A stretch of DNA of 64,000 bases from Ipomoea triloba. Lineage: Eukaryota > Streptophyta > Magnoliopsida > Solanales > Convolvulaceae. The notes under the pieces were generated by a model that worked only from the letters and a program-made list of their open reading frames with translations, was not told the DNA's origin and did no database searches. The DNA lies in the NCBI RefSeq assembly GCF_003576645.1, contig NC_044916.1, positions 4,418,145-4,482,144 of the forward strand, in the 5' to 3' direction. Positions 1-12,071 of the stretch are shown piece by piece (the first letter of the stretch is position 1; every line of letters begins with the position of its first letter). The position numbers and the translations under genes are program-made.

Positions 1-139
1 ATGACCAAACCACAGTATTTAAGTGTAATACATTTACTTTATAGCTTTCGTTTTTACTTGATCTTAGTACGACACTAGTGGAAGGAAGTTCGTAGGATTA
101 TTATACTTTTTGTCACAAGTTGTTGATTGACCTGATGAA

Positions 140-836
140 AATAAAATCAGGAGTATTATTGCTATTTTATGGGTTGTTTAGAAGAATAGGAATGATTATG
201 TTTGGAACAACAAGCCATGGAATGTAAATGCAATTAGAATGTCTGTGATCAATTGCATCAAGGATTGGCAGTGCTGGTGTGATCTTCACAAGGCTAATAC
301 TTCTTCCATTCCCCTCCAGACTGTTCAAAGAACTCACAACATTGATGCAAGTTGGGTCTATTGTGAAGTTACGTTGATGCTTCGGTCATAGAAAATTCTA
401 CTTCTTTTGGTGCAGTAATCCGCACTCATACCGGTTCGTTCCTCGCTGCTATCTCCGACCCTTTGAGACCCGTCAATGAAGCCCATTTAGCTAAGCTCTT
501 GCCATTAAGGAGGCTTTTTTTTTTTTTTTTTTTGCTAAAGAGTGATTGAACCGTGGCAGAAAATATGCATCCTAACTGATTGCCAATAAGTTTGTCTTAG
601 CTTCAATGGCTTTTCTCGAGATTTATCATATGCTAGTACCGTGATTAGAGATAGTCTTTCTATTTCTTCTTCTTTTCACGCTTTTGCCATTAGTTATATC
701 AATAGATCAATGAATGTGTGTGCTCACACTTTAACCCAGGCTGCATGTTCGTATACTGATCTCCATAGTTGGTTTGGTGTTCCCCTCTTTGTATTTCTCA
801 CTTGATTAATTGACTTTGATTCTTTCAAAAAAAAAA
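140..836 (+). pseudogene. Decayed 3' end of a LINE with RNase H-like domain
   Basis: Broken reading frames match the 3' end of plant L1-type LINEs. Near 160-215 the frame reads AILWVV, a stop, then KNRNDYVWNNK. Around 388-444 it reads VIENSTSFGAVIRTHTGSF, the start of an RVT_3/RNase H-like fold. Near 703-745 it reads NRSMNVCAHTLTQA, the conserved N-x-x-AH motif near the domain's end. Stops, frameshifts and a T-run at 518-532 interrupt it, so it is not functional. It ends in a short A-run (827-836), as expected for a retroposed 3' end. No target duplication was found and the 5' limit is uncertain. Confidence 0.65.
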
Positions 837-2030
837 GTATTATATACATGATTGTAGCATTTATTATCCTTAAATATGATACCATAAAAATTATAATCTT
901 ATCAATAGTAAATTGGAAGGTGATTATATGTATACACTTGTACTAGGGTAAATATGTTTAAATAATTGGTAACAAATGACATAAAGTTGCCAACCAAAAG
1001 CAAAACAAAAAAAAAAGTTATTAACGTTTAAATGAAAGATATTAATGATGTTCCTTGACCACGTTGCTCAAGTGTAGTCACGCCCAAACCTTTATTTATT
1101 TTTTATTTTTATTTTTTTTTTTTTGAGAAAAAGTCATCACGCCCAAACTTTGAATCTCATGTCTGGTTAGTTGGGAAAAAATTTCTTGGAATTTTCAATT
1201 CCAAAAGTTTGATGAATTGATCCCCAAAGGTTTCTTTGGTATTTTAAATTATTCATCACTTGTGAAGACAAAGTAAGTATATCAAAACAATATTATTTTT
1301 ATATATCTTAACGGCATATATATGAGTCCTTATATTAATTATTTCAAGTAATATTTTTTATCAACCGGGCAATAAAATATAAAATATGCAATTATTTTTT
1401 TCCATTGAATTCAAATTCCATTTCTCATAATTAAAATCTTTTTTTTTTCCTTTTTGTGAATCAAAACGTCATAAGTGATTTGTTTTTAAACTTGTGATGG
1501 GTCAACTAACTTATGGCAAATTATATTGTGACCCCAACACTATTAGAGAACAATAAAGTACCAACAGCTTTAGTAACATATTAAAATGTTACAGCTTAAA
1601 TAACTATGGATTTCAGTATTTTACCAACGAAAATTCTTTGGTAAATTAAATACCTACATATTTCAATAATTTGCAATGAATTTCTCCATAAAGCAATTTG
1701 AATTTTTTATTTATTTAATTTTTTTTTTGTAGTGTAGGTCCATCTTGTAAGGTGGATCATGATACAAGTTCAACTTTTTTTTTTTTTAGTATACTGGAAT
1801 TTTATTTTTAGTGTACTACATGCTCATTTATAGTAAATTCAATATATTTTGATACATATTTATTTTTACTGTACAACATGTCAAAATAAACATGTAATAC
1901 ACTACAAATGAACTTTGATTAGTGGTCCATCTCGTGGGATATAATGATTGCTAACTTATGGTTTGCTAATAAATATAAAGGCAAAATCTCCCATTGACCG
2001 TATCATGAATACTTTCAGTAAGATGAATTG
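837..2030. other. AT-rich intergenic DNA with a MITE remnant
   Basis: No coding sequence is visible. Around 1735-1965 a degraded element is bounded by GGTCCATCTTGTAAGGTGGA on one side and GTGGTCCATCTCGTGGGATATAATGATTGC on the other; the latter resembles, in reverse, the GCAATYGTTATACCATGG-type terminus of the Mutator-like MITE family seen elsewhere in the window. The remainder is homopolymer-rich AT sequence. Confidence 0.4.
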
Positions 2031-2414
2031 AATTTCTCGTAAGTATTACACTTTCTTTCGTAAATATTATAGTTTACCTCATAAGTAATTATTCAATTCC
2101 TAAATATTAATATTACATTTTCCTCAAAAATATTACATTTTTCATAATAAGTACGGAGTACTACATTTCCTTTATAAGTAATAATCAATTTTTCATGATT
2201 AGTATTGCACTTTTCTCCATAAAGATTACGTTTTCCTTCATAAGTAAAATCAATTAATTTATCATTGATTAACATTCCACTTTTTCTCATAAGTAACTTT
2301 TTCAACTCTTAAATATTACATTTTGATTTAAAAGTATTACTTTATCTTTTTTAAAAATCACATTTTTCCTTATAAGTAAGCATCAATATATTTATGATTA
2401 TTATTATTACATTC
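2031..2414. repeat. Degenerate short tandem repeats
   Basis: A roughly 20-25 bp unit of the type TATTACATTTTCCTCATAAG is repeated many times with substitutions and small indels. ORFs that cross it are repeat artefacts. Origin unknown. Confidence 0.5.
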
Positions 2415-3035
2415 TTTGATAGATCTCAGCGCTGCACTATGCTTACTTCCTAATGGGTTACCCATCCTATGACTATTGTGAGTCAAATACGCTTAACCTA
2501 AAACCAATTGGTGAAAAATAGGTAGACATTAACCATTTAACCATATCCCTCCATGGTAAACCACAACGCCATGCCTCAAATCCCCATTCGGCCATTAGCC
2601 TCCGCACCCACTAATCCCCACCTGACTTGGCTTGACCTACGCCCACATCTCATTTGGGACTGGACTCGACTTTCGCCTCACCATCGATTCGAACCCGTGA
2701 CCTCGGTTCTAACGCCCACTAATCCCCACCCGGGACTGGACTTTGCCCGACCTACGCCCACATCTCATCTAGAATTGGACTCGGCTTCCGCCTCAGCATC
2801 AATTCGAACTTGTGACTTCGGTTCTGATACCAATTGATGGATCTCAGTGCTGTACTATGCTTACTTCCCAGTGAGTAAGAATTACTGTTGTAAGTCAAGC
2901 ACATTTAACCACAAAGTTCTTTGGCTATCTGGTTGTCATATCCTACTTAAAACCAATTGGTGATAAATAGGTGGACATTAACTGTTTAACCACATCCCTT
3001 CATGAGAAGGTCACAGTATCATGTCTCGAATCAAG
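2415..3035 (-). mobile_element. TRIM-like miniature LTR retrotransposon
   Basis: Two direct repeats begin TGATRGATCTCAGYGCTGYA at 2415 and 2835 and run about 170-200 bp, to near 2580 and 3033. On the minus strand the 2835 copy ends in CA, and after a 2-nt spacer comes TGGTATCAGAAC (2832-2821). Its first ten bases match the primer-binding site used by initiator tRNA-Met in plant retrotransposons. The internal part is only about 250 bp, has two copies of a roughly 90-bp GC-richer block, and encodes no protein. Short LTRs, a PBS and no coding region fit a TRIM. No clean 5-bp target duplication was found. Confidence 0.5.
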
Positions 3036-3564
3036 TAGGGGCTGAACTCGATCAACCCGACCGACATCCAATATTCTTTATCATACATATTACATTTCTA
3101 TCTAAATTTGCCTTGTCTCACAAATCATTTTTTGTAAGATGGTACCACAAGAGATTTATTTAAAATTGTATTAAGACATTAAGATGTGACTATTAAACGA
3201 AATTTAGAAACTAAACAAATGGTATATTTCAATATTTATTACTGAATAGAATGTGTATGTCGTGTTATGCAGCTGGTTTTGTACGGATTGTCACGGCCAA
3301 TATAACTTATTCCAAGCTTTTATTATTGATGATGCTACCCAACGAAAATGATAGCTGATACTGATTTTTTACACCGATTTCAATAAATGGCAGAGGAAAC
3401 TTCCTGGAAAGACCCCAAGGAGAAGTCGAGAAGATAAAAATCTTGGTGGCACGGCAGCTTAATTGATATTTTAGGTAATAGATTGAAAATAATAATACAG
3501 AGTTGAATCTTAACGGTTATAGTGTAAGATTAATATTTAATGTAGTCATTAGTTTCTTGTGGTA
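3036..3564. other. Intergenic DNA, no gene seen
   Basis: AT-rich sequence without supported ORFs or clear element ends. Confidence 0.4.
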
Positions 3565-3567
3565 TTA

Positions 3568-3887
3568 GAGCAAGCTCAATAGATGGAGATTTTAGTTGGT
3601 TTTGTAGAGGTGAGTAGGAGAGAGAACATGAAAGAGAAAGAAGAGAAAGGAGGAAGAAAAAAAAAAAAGTACCTGAACTAACGCGCCTAGTATTGCATGC
3701 GCTTGCCCTGCACACATAAATTAATTAAGCGCAACTCATGAGAAAGTCATTGTTTTTGTGGGACAGTGGGTCCCACAAAAATCAAGTCTTACAAGAGGAA
3801 ATCAACATTCTCTCTACAAGTTTCTCACTTCCACATAATTGTAAAAAGTTACAAAATTCATCCAAAATCTCCCTATTGGAGATGCTC
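3568..3887. mobile_element. Tourist/PIF-Harbinger MITE (GAGCATC family)
   Basis: A 320-bp element is flanked by TTA on both sides (3565-3567 and 3888-3890). Its ends, GAGCAAGCTCAATAGATGGA and CCCTATTGGAGATGCTC, are inverted relatives. The core has a GCGCC-containing motif (ACGCGCCTAG) shared with copies at 36180, 39005 and 56618. There is no coding capacity. TTA/TAA duplication is the signature of PIF/Harbinger transposition. Confidence 0.75.
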
Positions 3888-3890
3888 TTA

Positions 3891-5957
3891 GGCTTCTACC
3901 TAAGAGGATAAAGAAGTCACTAAGTTATCATGATTTATCCGTCCATGATCTTTTCAAATAGAAATGTGGAACCGTATATTGAGCGGAGGTTACGAAATTT
4001 CGCTTTTTATTATGGCAAGAAGATAAAAATCTTTATTAAATATGAATAAATTATACTATTTTTTTACTCTTGAGTTTACCTTCCTAGGTGGTAATAATTT
4101 TTATATATCGTAAATTGGTGATCCCATTCAGCATTAAAAAATAAATATGCTTATTAATTAAATAAAAAATGAACTGATCAAACATTGGTGGTCATGAACC
4201 TCATTCAACATTATTCAATATAACTTTGATTTATGAGAAAATTTCAACCACTACTTAGATCGAATTCAAATATTGGCGAATCTCATTCAATATAATTTTA
4301 ATTTATGAGAAAGTTCACTACAGATACATGAATATGTGCTCTGAGTAAAGTCTAAATAAGTAATTAAACTAGCTTAGGTCGTTGCCCAGCTCATCATAAA
4401 GAGTCAAACTTAAAATTTTGTAATTACGTACTAAATCAATTGTCTGACTAATTCGACTGGGGTCGCCAGAGCATTACTCAATATCTAAAAACTCAATAAG
4501 TCTCAATCAAGGTTATATCCTTGATTTATGTCCATCTTTATGTATGCTAATAAATGTGTACATTTTACTTTAAATGTTGTACATTTTAATGTTATGAGAC
4601 AAAATTGGCCCCAATGCATTCTTGTTATACAAAACTACCCTTACACCGTTATAACACCGTTACTTTTTAAATTCATCATTATTACCATACACCTATATCT
4701 ATCATATCTTTTTCCAATTCTTTAATTATCATTTTATTAAAATCATTATATAATTAATTTAATGATTGATTATATTTTAATTAAATTTCTATGAATGGTA
4801 AATCATATATGTGCGTGCATAAAATACATATATTATTTGTGTATATATAATTCAAATTATAAATTTTAATTAATGTTTTAATATTGGATACGAATTTTCG
4901 CGTACAAAATACCAGTAGATTATATAAATGGTCATTAATATTGCTTAAGAAACTATAATTAAAGTAAGACCTAATGGCACCTAAATAATAATCTCTAAAA
5001 TGTAGTCAGAGCTAATGATATTATTCTAATTAAAAATTATGTTAGATAGTATAAGTTGTATTAAGCATTTTTTTTTCTTTTTTGGTTTTATTTGTGTTAT
5101 ATCTTGATGGGTAAATTTTATGTAAATTATTTGATAGTACTTTGTTTGGTAAGTTGTTTATGTAACCTTAATTATTTAAAGAAGATTAGAAGAGTGTAAA
5201 TTTTATGTACTCTAAATTATTTGATAGTACTTTGTTTGGTAAGTTGTTTATGTAACAATTATTTAAAGAAGCCCTTTCATTCTTATCCACCATATCATTA
5301 ACCACTTTTTGTTTTTTTTTTTTTTTGTTTTATATCTACCCTAATGTAATAAGCAATGTTACAATGTCAAAAAAGTTTGCCTTGTCTTAGTTGTCTACCC
5401 TTATTTGATAGAAAAAATATTGAGTTAATTTCATTTTTGTCCTTGATTTATAGGGGTTAGCCAATATTATTGTGGCATGATTATTTTTGTTCTTTGTCAA
5501 CAAAATTATTTAAATCACATTCAAAATACAAGGATATTTTGGTCTATCTAGCTTTAAGTGTTAAGTCATTGTAGCTTTTTTGGTTTTAGATTTATATGTG
5601 TCATTCTACTTTTAGTCTCTCTCTTTTTTTTCTTTTTTTTTTTTTTTCAAAACATCCTCGTTGCCTCGTTGGTCCTAACATTATTATGACATTACCGTTT
5701 TTGGTTCTCCGTCAACAAAAATGTTTAAATGACATTAAAAATGACGTTATTAACCACTCAAAATCCTCATTTTTTTCTTCTTGATAACTGAACTAAATCT
5801 GGACATGTAGACAACGACGATTGGTTCTTAGTTCTTTTATGGACATCCCTTTTCACTGGACACGTGGATGGAATTGGTTCTCATTTCTTTAATGGGCATC
5901 CGTTATTATATATATAAAAGAAAACAGCATTTATATAAACCCCGAAACATTCAAATA
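3891..5957. other. AT-rich intergenic DNA with a local duplication
   Basis: No gene seen. At about 5106-5175 and 5190-5260 a stretch ending TTTGGTAAGTTGTTTATGTAAC is repeated with a period of about 85 bp. A C/T-rich poly-T tract lies near 5620-5646. Confidence 0.4.
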
Positions 5958-7565
5958 TCTACTATACTAATAAGTAATAAGAGCAAAAAAAGTTAAGCCT
6001 ATTAATTTTCCTTGAGATTAATTTTCAAACTTATCCTTAATTATTAGCTTACTCATTGATTTCAATAAGAAAGGTTTAAGATTTGAACCTCATTCCAATC
6101 AAATTTGACATAATTAAGTTCCTTATCCCATTTTACTTTTATTAAATTAAATAAATTAGTAGCTATAACAAAAAATGACACATATGTATTTCTTTAATTT
6201 AGAATTATGTGTCTACAATGTCTTTATTTGAAAAAATTATTCATTATCAATAAATTAAATTAAATAAGATAGACAATTTCCTTAGTTATATTGTTTTTAT
6301 TTTCTCAAATGCAAAGATTCTTTACATTCATATTCATCAAATGATATTCATTACATTGTCCATTATATGCTTTTTACACTGTCTTGTAATTAAATATCAA
6401 AGTTATAATACAAAATAATGTTATATATTTATTTACCGAGTATTTTATTAATATTATAAAAAAATAAAAAAAAATAGTTTGAAGCTAATTATATTAACTA
6501 CTTGGGAGATTGGTTGACAAATTAAAGCGAGATCACTTTATTTTACTCTTATTGAATTAAATAAATTATTAGTTACAACAAAAAAATGATACATATGCAT
6601 TTCTTTAATTTAGAATTATGTGTCTACAATGCCTTTATTTTTTTAAAAAAATATTCATTATCAATAAATTAAATAAGAAAAATAATTTCATTAGTAATAT
6701 TGTCTTTATTTTCTCTAATGCAAAGATTTTTTACATTCAAATTCATCAATTGATATTCATTAATTACATTGTCCATTATCTTTTTTTACACTATCTTGTA
6801 ATTAAATATCAAAGTTATAATACAAAATAATGTTATAATTTATTTACCAAGTATTTTATTAATACCATGAAAAATAAATAAGAATAGTTTAAAACCAATC
6901 ATATTAACTATTTGTGGGATTTGTTGCCAATGAGAGTATTCAAATAACCCAACAAGTTAGAGCAGGAAACTACCTCGTAATATCTTTGGACTACATCATA
7001 TTTAAAATGTTCAAATTTTTACTACTTATAATAATCTTATTCCTTAAACTAGGAATTTCTTTATCCACAATAATTTATTCAACAATAATGGTTGAACTAA
7101 ATGAACCCCGAGCAGAACACCTAAAGGAAAATTCATAGCTTCCTACATCATAATCTCACTGCATTGCATGATATATGTTGTCATCTATGGTACCAACACT
7201 AACTCAATTGCAAAATAACACACTACAACAAAAATGAAAAGGACAATAGTGAAGATGAAGACATTGGCAATGCTACTCAAAAGTAGTATTTATTTAGACT
7301 ATTATTTTTAAACCAAGTATTTAGACAATTAGACTATCGATTTTACAAAGTTGCAAACATTTATTTTAGTGACAATTATAATAAATTTTCTATATTATCT
7401 TGGATTCATATACTTTGAGTTACATATTTAAATAAATAAATTTCACATTGAATTACCTATGTATAAACTTCTCCTATATAATATTACATTGATATAGTTT
7501 CAAATATTTATTTAAATATAAATATTGGGCATTAATCATTTTGCGCAATGCGCACGTAAAACTAA
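5958..7565 (+). mobile_element. Non-autonomous Helitron
   Basis: The 5' end reads TCTACTATACTAATAAG directly after an A (5957), the typical TC-starting Helitron end. The 3' end reads TGCGCAATGCGCACGTAAAACTAA: a 5-bp stem (TGCGC/GCGCA) followed 11-12 nt later by the CTRR terminus CTAA (7562-7565), then T (7566). Insertion between A and T without a target duplication is diagnostic. Inside, a segment of about 400 bp is directly duplicated (about 6131-6515 and 6541-6915). No Rep/helicase ORF is present, so it would need a helper. Confidence 0.65.
6131..6915. repeat. Direct duplication inside the Helitron
   Basis: Two copies about 410 bp apart share blocks such as TAGAATTATGTGTCTACAAT and CTTGTAATTAAATATCAAAG. 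They differ by substitutions and small indels, so the duplication is not recent. Confidence 0.65.
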
Positions 7566-7934
7566 TAATATTAATAAAACACAAACAACTATATTAAGTT
7601 ACAAATAAATTAAACTAAAAATTTACAATTACAATGATAAATGAATTAAAGAACACCAAATATATTATGGTTTGATAACATTAATATTACTTTCTCGGCC
7701 AGGTCTAAAATTTACAATTTTAATTACCATTTATTTAAACGAAATTACAAGAAATAGTTGAAACAGTTCACCATTCCAAACACATGCATATGCATTTGCA
7801 GATGGAGCATTACACATTTACACCCCAATTCCCAGGGAATATATTATTGTAACAAGCTAGTTTTGCCAAAAACAACATTTGAACACCAATAAGAAGCAAC
7901 TTAGTACGTAGAATATAGGCAATCCGTTCAACGT
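7566..7934. other. 3' flank of the cysteine protease gene
   Basis: AT-rich sequence just past the protease stop codon on the minus strand. It should contain the 3' UTR; no unambiguous polyadenylation signal was assigned. Confidence 0.35.
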
Positions 7935-10900
7935 TCAACGCATTGCAGCAGCGGCAAACTCTAATCCATTCCATGGCAGATTTGGCTTCGCCATTCCTCT
8001 CTTCTTAGCAGCCACTCCTACATGGTCTCCACGCTTCTGCAAAACAACAAGAAACTCGAAATTACCAATCAAGTTTTGACTTAATGATAGAAAAGAAATT
8101 ACTAAATTAGCACCCGGCATAGCTAAGTCGTAAAAGCCTGAGTGTAGTTGTGGTGACCAGCAAATGCTCGGGTTCAAATCCCGTAAAGAGTAAGATTCAG
8201 GGGAATAAGCAAGCATTCATATTATTGGGCTACTAAGGCATATCTTGCGATTTATCTCCTCTCACAATAGGTCTAGGGTTCAAACTTAAAAAAGCATTTA
8301 GTGTTCACTTTTTGGGTGGTTGAAAATATGCTAATTCATGGTTGAAAAAATTGTTAAGCATCGAGCACCTAGGTGTCCGTATTTTTTTTTAATTTAATTT
8401 TTAATTTTTTAAAAATTTATTTTAAACTATTTAATACTTTAATAGTTAATACTAATATATTAAACATTAACCTAAAAAACATCTAAAGTGAACAATTTAG
8501 GGTTATTAATACTAAAATATTAAATATTAGCCTAAAAACATCTAAAATGAACAATTTAGGGTTATTTTGTTCAAAATGATGTTGTTTTGGGTGGAATAGC
8601 CTATTTAAAAAAGAAAGGAACAATAGTTAATCGGCCAACTAGACGACCTAATGGGTGCCTAGAAGGCCTAGGCGGCTTTGGCGACCCTTAAACGGCCTAG
8701 TCGACCACCTAACCAATCAGCGCCTAACACCTAAGTGTCGATTAATGGGTGTCTAAGCTGGATTTTTGCAACACTGTGCTAACCTTGAGGCAGAGGCCTT
8801 CGTAGACATGACAAATGGGGTAATCACTTGGACAACAATAGGCGGAGCCACCGCAACAAACGCCATTTTTATATCCACAGCAGCCTTGGATAAAGCAAAC
8901 GCCAAAGAACTCAAAAAGGCAGCAGCATGTGTTATCCGGTGGACAAACCAATCCAGCTCCGCAGAAAGTTGGAGTTGGAGGCGGAGGGGGACGAGGGGGC
9001 GGCGGTGGCGGTGGCGGTGGCCGGTGCGGCGGCGGTGGAGGCGGAGCAGCAGGCGACGGCTTAGGGGACGGGGCGGCGGAGGGCTCTTTAGTGGGGTAAG
9101 AAGCCAATGCATTGATTGCACAAACGCCGTATCTCCTGTTAGTGTTTCTTCTTATAAATGCATAGCCCTCCATTCCCCAAGCTGTTCCCCAAGAATTCTT
9201 TATGATCCAGTAATCTTTGCCACCTTTTGAGCCATAACCAACAATTACAACCGCATGGTCTATATCGTTAGGATTGTCTGAACAATGTCCATCGTAGATC
9301 CCCTGTTTTCAGACAACAAAATGGATGATTATATTTCTCTCTTTCAGACAACTAAGGATGTACACTGAGTAAATTTTTACATTGTGACACTAGTCGTCAA
9401 ATGAACACAAGGAGGTCAACTAGTCTAATTTGCGCATAACTATCCCTAGTTCGCAAAGGATCACAAGAGGTAAACCAATACGGCAATACGGGAAACCCCT
9501 GCATTGTTACCCTAACCAGCAAAGAACAACTATGTGGACCATACTATCAAATAATGTACATTCAATATAAAAATAATGTACTTTTAGTATATTAAAAATG
9601 TACATTGTATTAAGGGGATGTACATTATTTGTGTATTGATGTATATTATATTGTATAATGTACATTCAGTACACAAATAATGTACATTTAGTATATTAAA
9701 AATGTACTTTTTGTTATGGTCCACACAACACTGCATGGACCAATAATTTGCCAGCTAAATCAACCTAGTTTACACATAACTAATCTACTCCCTAACTGAC
9801 AGAGGACCAAAAGAGATAAACCAGCGTATATTATTCATGGTTGACCCACTTAAACCGAAAAAGTCAATAGGTCCGGTCCCTCTCACTGAAAATTAAACTT
9901 AATTATAATATTATGATTACCAAGGCAACAACTTGACTAACCTAACTTAGTTGGGCTGCGTTAAATATGCCTAAATGGATGATTTCTTAGCATATTTTTC
10001 TTTCATTTTCTGAAGAATTTGGCATGATGAGATATGAATGGACAGTGGACTTACACCAGTGTAGAGCTGAAAATCAAGTGATGATCCTTGTATTCCAACA
10101 CTAACAGGTTGTTTTGCCACTGCACACAGTAAGGCAGTTTCTTGTTCTGCAACATCCTCGTACCCATCAATCGTGACAGCAATCTCGTCTTTAACCTACT
10201 TGGTACACAAATCCAGAACAATTAAAACTTTCATTAGATCGAAACTCAAAGATTCGGAAAAATTCTTCTTTTTTTTTTTTTCTGGAGAAAATTAATTAAA
10301 TTACATGCCTTTTTGAGATTGCATTTCCCATCTCTGCCAGTGTATGGGTAATCAGATGAGGAATCAATGCCACCATTATGCATAACCCATTCAAAAGCAT
10401 TGTCCATATATCCACCCTCACACCCATAGTTAGATGGATCACAGCTGATGAGTTCTTGCTCCGACAGACTGATCAGGTCTCCGGTCACCAATGCATTTAC
10501 TCCCTCCATTGCTCCGGTTGCAGAGAATGCCCAACAGCTCCCTGAACACACAAACAACCATAGTATTTTTGATAGGATAATATGATCCTCCTAGGACTCA
10601 TCAAATTAATGTCTTGTTGAAAATGTAAGAATTTTCCATATAGTATCATATGTTATATATTATATTGGAATAAGGGTCAAATATGCCACCAAACTGTAGA
10701 TAATTCAATTATAGTTTTTTTTTTTAATTAATGGCCCATATACAATTCGGTGTCCTATTTTACCCTTATTCCTATATTATTTAAGTGGTTGTGAATTGTG
10801 ATGCAAGTATATGTCTAAGTCAATAAGTGATTTAGTTGGTGATTAGATATTCATTTTGGTTTTAACTAATTATCTACCTATCTCAGGCTTTTAAGCACAT

Positions 10901-11571
10901 CAATCGTACCACAACTCTTGTAATCAGAATAGACTACACTACACCATCTAGTATTCAGACAAGAAGTGATAGATAAAACGACTAACTTTTTTTGCAGATT
11001 AACCATTCCAAAGGCACACCGTATCAATAATGATATCAACTATGGCTAGAGATATTATGATCATTCGTTCTAACAGAAAACACAGCTTACCACAATCTCC
11101 TTGATCCTTAACATGAGTGACAGCTCCACGCTTTCTCCAATCTAGAGAAGAAGGCGGCGCTTCACAATGCCCCCTCTTCTTCTGCAGCCCCTTCATCTCA
11201 TCAATGGCTTTCCTCTTGTTGAAGGGTATCTTAATCTTTGAGGAGTAAACATTCTTAAACTCCTCATTGCTCATATCAGCAAACCTGTTCAGCCCAACCG
11301 TCGTACCCTCCGAATTCCCCAGGATGTTTTTCTCCATCATCACATACTTGAAGTTGTTCTTGAAGTTCTCCAACCTCCTCTCTGATTCTTCATCGCTCCT
11401 GTACACCTTCCCGTTCTTCTTCTTCCATTCTTGGAAGATCTCAACCACTTCTTCCTCCGCGCCGCGCTTGAGTATTGAGAAATCTGAATGATAATAACAA
11501 GAAATCTGGCATGAAAATGTGGCTATGATCAACAAAAGAATAAGACACAACTGGGAATACTTAGTTCCCAT
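7935..11571 (-). CDS. Papain-like cysteine protease with granulin domain (RD21-like)
   Basis: A C1A endopeptidase expected to act in the vacuole or its precursor bodies. Five exons, 11571-11091, 10541-10309, 10195-10055, 9302-8784 and 8036-7935, join in frame to 491 aa. In order they give a signal peptide (about 1-25), an I29 propeptide with ERFNIN-type residues and GLNRFAD, and mature [20 protein letters not shown]. The catalytic residues are Cys163 in GSCWAFS, His301 in [10 protein letters not shown] and Asn321 in [10 protein letters not shown] very proline-rich hinge leads to a Cys-rich granulin module (CCCLFEF to CCPSDYPIC) and a basic tail. Length and order fit the RD21 class. Start chosen at ATG 11571, which precedes the hydrophobic signal. 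Intron 2 needs a GC donor (AAG|GCATGT). Intron 4 holds a SINE-like piece and a hAT element. Structure is intact; family assignment is secure, the exact orthologue is not. Confidence 0.93.
8100..8300 (-). repeat. tRNA-derived SINE-like fragment in protease intron 4
   Basis: On the plus strand the piece has an A-box-like TAGCTAAGTCGTAAAAGC and, about 40 bp on, a near-perfect B box GGGTTCAAATCCCG (about 8169-8182). No cloverleaf can be built, so I read it as a SINE or tRNA relic, not a tRNA gene. The strand given is that of the host gene. Confidence 0.4.
8337..8776. mobile_element. hAT-type MITE in protease intron 4, at the splice donor
   Basis: The ends CATGGTTGAAAAAATT and GATTTTTGCAACACTG are inverted repeats shared with copies at 29522 and 52087. 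The interior is full of CCTAGGCG-like GC motifs. The flanking 8-mers are TGCTAATT (8329-8336) and TGCTAACC (8777-8784), which match at 6 of 8 positions, as an aged hAT duplication would. The right-hand 8-mer is the last exon base plus the GTTAGCA donor of intron 4. Confidence 0.65.
9528..9750. repeat. MITE remnant in protease intron 3
   Basis: Bounded by TGTGGACCATACTATCAAAT and TTTTTGTTATGGTCCACACA, related to the GTTATA...TGGTCCA termini of the Mutator-like family. The interior repeats the palindrome AATGTACATT. Confidence 0.45.
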
Positions 11572-11611
11572 TTTTGTACAGTATAGTGTTCAACACTCCA
11601 CAGTCACTTAC

Positions 11612-11630
11612 TTCAATATATATTTATATT
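11612..11630 (-). promoter_or_regulatory. TATA box of the cysteine protease
   Basis: On the minus strand TATAAATATATA lies about 50 bp upstream of the ATG at 11571, implying a leader of about 20-30 nt. Confidence 0.5.
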
Positions 11631-12071
11631 TCTAATTCCCTTATATATACTACACGGAGTGTTAAAGAAATATGGAGGGCTAGCTTAGCTATGTTACGTT
11701 GACTGCCTGACTGGTAGGTTTTATTTTGCATGAAGAAACTTCAGTATGGGTTGGTAGGTTACATATTTTTCTTAATCTTTTGGTAAGTTTCAGAATACAT
11801 TTATGTCTGAGTGGATTAAAATCACATTACTATCTTGTGACAAAATGTGGAATCACCTACCCCTGGCGCCCCACACCCCGACAACTGACCAACAACGATT
11901 AGACTTTTGTTCAATGCGCACAAGGAGTCCCATTCATGATCATTAGTCTCTTGTGACAATTTTCACCTCTTGCAACTAGTTGAGCTGCCCATGCGAGCTA
12001 TTACATTAGTCATTACTCATTATGTACTATCTTATAAGGCTAGGGTGTAGATCTAAAGGTAAGGGAATTTC

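Noticed and set aside
2553..2837. 94-codon ORF
   Set aside because: It crosses the duplicated non-coding interior of the TRIM; the repeat explains its Pro/Thr pattern.
8110..8185. Possible tRNA gene in protease intron 4
   Set aside because: A and B boxes are present but no cloverleaf; better explained as a SINE or tRNA relic.
8753..9230. Overlapping ORFs across the protease exon
   Set aside because: They are shadow frames of the proline-hinge and granulin exon, which has a conserved protein in the frame annotated.
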